From: a virus
Virus record (IMG/VR): IMGVR_UViG_3300029922_000173
Coordinates: 1 to 37,362 of that record
DNA length: 37,362 bases
Reading direction: 5' to 3' (one strand)
Part shown: piece after piece, positions 36,787-37,362 of the stretch
Layout of the letters: each line of letters opens with the position of its first letter
Numbering within the stretch: position 1 is the stretch's first letter
Made by a program: the position numbers and the translations under genes
The notes under the pieces: model-generated
What the model saw: the letters and a program-made list of their open reading frames with translations, nothing else
Database searches by the model: none
What the model was told of the DNA's origin: nothing

Positions 36787-36818
36787 AATAACACTATAAT
36801 AAAAAAAATAGTGTTATT
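36787..36818. repeat. 11-bp perfect inverted repeat in the AT-rich block
   Basis: AATAACACTAT (36787-36797) and ATAGTGTTATT (36808-36818) flank a 10-base A-rich loop. The same ATAACAC/GTGTTAT core recurs singly at several places between 36580 and 36895. It could bind a dimeric repressor or form a cruciform at an origin. Confidence 0.75.
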
Positions 36819-36940
36819 GTCATAAATCAATTAATATCAATGTGTTGCAATATTAAAATACTAATAATTTGAAATAAATGGTGTTATTTATTATTATCTT
36901 CTATCCTTCGACAATATAACATAATATAATAAAATAGTAC

Positions 36941-36968
36941 TGGACAATGAAATATAATATGCTATAAT
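36941..36968 (+). promoter_or_regulatory. Extended -10 sigma70-like promoter
   Basis: TGGACA (36941-36946) is 16 bases from a perfect TATAAT (36963-36968), which is preceded by TGC, giving the extended TGnTATAAT form. It points at the gene starting at 37026 and is the best plus-strand promoter in the window. Confidence 0.75.
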
Positions 36969-37025
36969 ATAATTGTAAGTAAGGAAAGAATTAACCGCCA
37001 GAAATGGCATAACTAAGGGGGGAAA

Positions 37026-37310
37026 ATGGAAAACACTATCACAGAACTAACACCAGGCACACGAGTAAAAATTAACATTACGGAACCAGAAGGATACACC
37101 AGCGATTTATACAAGTCTATTCAAGGGGAAGAGGGAACGGTTATTAATAGGCAGAGTAAATTTTCATGTTATCAAGACGCTTACATGATACAGTTCGGGG
37201 AATCTGCCTTTAATAAATATAAAAAGACTCATTCAGGTAAATGGGGCAATGCCATGACAGTTAAAAATATGGCATGGTGGACTGAATCGAAGTATTTACA
37301 ATTAATCTAA
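37026..37310 (+). CDS. Hypothetical protein, SH3-like
   Basis: The 94-residue protein starts after an AAGGGGGG site, about 50 bases from the promoter. It reads LTPGTRVKINITEPEGYTSD, then GEEGTVINRQSKFSCYQDAY and MIQFGESAFN. A Pro-Gly-x-x-V strand leading to a GEEGTVI strand is typical of small SH3-like barrels in phage early proteins. The C-terminal half is aromatic (GKWGNAMTVKNMAWWTESKYL). As first gene of the rightward operon it may be an early host-interaction or regulatory protein. The function is unknown. Confidence 0.7.
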   Translation: MENTITELTPGTRVKINITEPEGYTSDLYKSIQGEEGTVINRQSKFSCYQDAYMIQFGESAFNKYKKTHSGKWGNAMTVKNMAWWTESKYLQLI

Positions 37311-37340
37311 CAACTCCACAAAGAAAAGAGGGAAGAAAAA

Positions 37341-37362
37341 ATGACTAATCAAGTAACGCCGA
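37341..37362 (+). CDS. Start of a gene cut by the window edge
   Basis: ATG 37341 has a GAGGGAAG site 7 bases upstream. Only MTNQVTP is visible. It continues the rightward operon. Confidence 0.55.

Larger units (their letters stand above)
36240..37025. other. Divergent intergenic region, candidate replication origin
   Basis: This long stretch holds no supported gene. The left part (36240-36400) is C/T-rich on the plus strand without clear motifs. Positions 36413-36488 hold ACGTGC three times at exact 35-bp steps plus one ACATGC. DnaA-box-like CTATCCACA and TTATGCACA follow at 36491-36510. From about 36580 to 36900 the sequence is extremely AT-rich with many ATAACAC/GTGTTAT and GCGTTAT copies. 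It ends in a promoter at 36941. Origin function is inferred. Confidence 0.5.

Overview
This window is a stretch of AT-rich tailed-phage (Caudoviricetes) or prophage DNA. It carries HK97-fold capsid, large terminase, long portal, adaptor and ejection-protein genes of podovirus-like type. It uses the standard bacterial code (TAA, TAG and TGA all end genes) and strong AGGAGG-type ribosome sites. The promoters I can see are sigma70-like, so the host is a bacterium whose own RNA polymerase probably transcribes the phage. Sec signal peptides on three phage proteins fit a bacterial host, but I cannot name it. Both ends are cut: base 1 lies inside a tandem repeat in an open reading frame, and the last 22 bases start another gene. 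No DNA polymerase, helicase, primase, integrase or recognisable endolysin is present, so this is probably an incomplete genome.

Layout. (1) 1-2.9 kb, plus strand: a 24-copy 12-bp repeat coding a K-V-x-A/D tetrapeptide, a DUF6745-like protein, then a compact recombination module (Sak4-like ATPase, DUF669-like protein, VRR-NUC nuclease). (2) 2.8-7.0 kb, plus: a string of very small genes, many preceded by near-identical ribosome-binding leaders. It includes an SPFH-like membrane protein, zinc-binding miniproteins and, at 4974-5080, an RNA with complete tRNA stems but non-canonical loops. An 11-bp inverted repeat encloses the gene just downstream of it. (3) 7.0-11.4 kb, plus: three glycosyltransferase-like genes, a GDP-mannose 4,6-dehydratase-like gene and more small zinc-binding proteins, mostly joined by ATGA overlaps. 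(4) 36.2-11.4 kb, minus: the virion programme in the order small terminase candidate, 66-aa ORF, large terminase, two small ORFs, portal, three small genes, scaffold, major capsid protein, head accessory genes, a fourth glycosyltransferase, three secreted proteins (one LamG-like), holin-like membrane genes, adaptor, beta-rich tail protein, two paralogous fibres, GNAT-like protein and three ejection-type proteins. (5) 36.2-37.0 kb: a divergent, AT-rich intergenic region with DnaA-box-like sites, iterated motifs and an outward promoter on each side. It is a candidate replication origin and regulatory hub. (6) 37.0 kb to the end, plus: the first genes of a rightward operon.

How it fits together. 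The plus-strand left arm supplies recombination, accessory and sugar-modification functions. The minus-strand block packages DNA and builds the particle. Two good sigma70-like promoters (36211-36239 and 34030-34058) and a terminator-like hairpin just before the portal cluster suggest staged late transcription. The sequences most worth following up are the tRNA-like RNA cassette, the repeated start-associated leaders, the repeat-plus-DUF6745 locus, the secreted proteins inside the virion operon and the beta domain shared by two neighbouring tail proteins.
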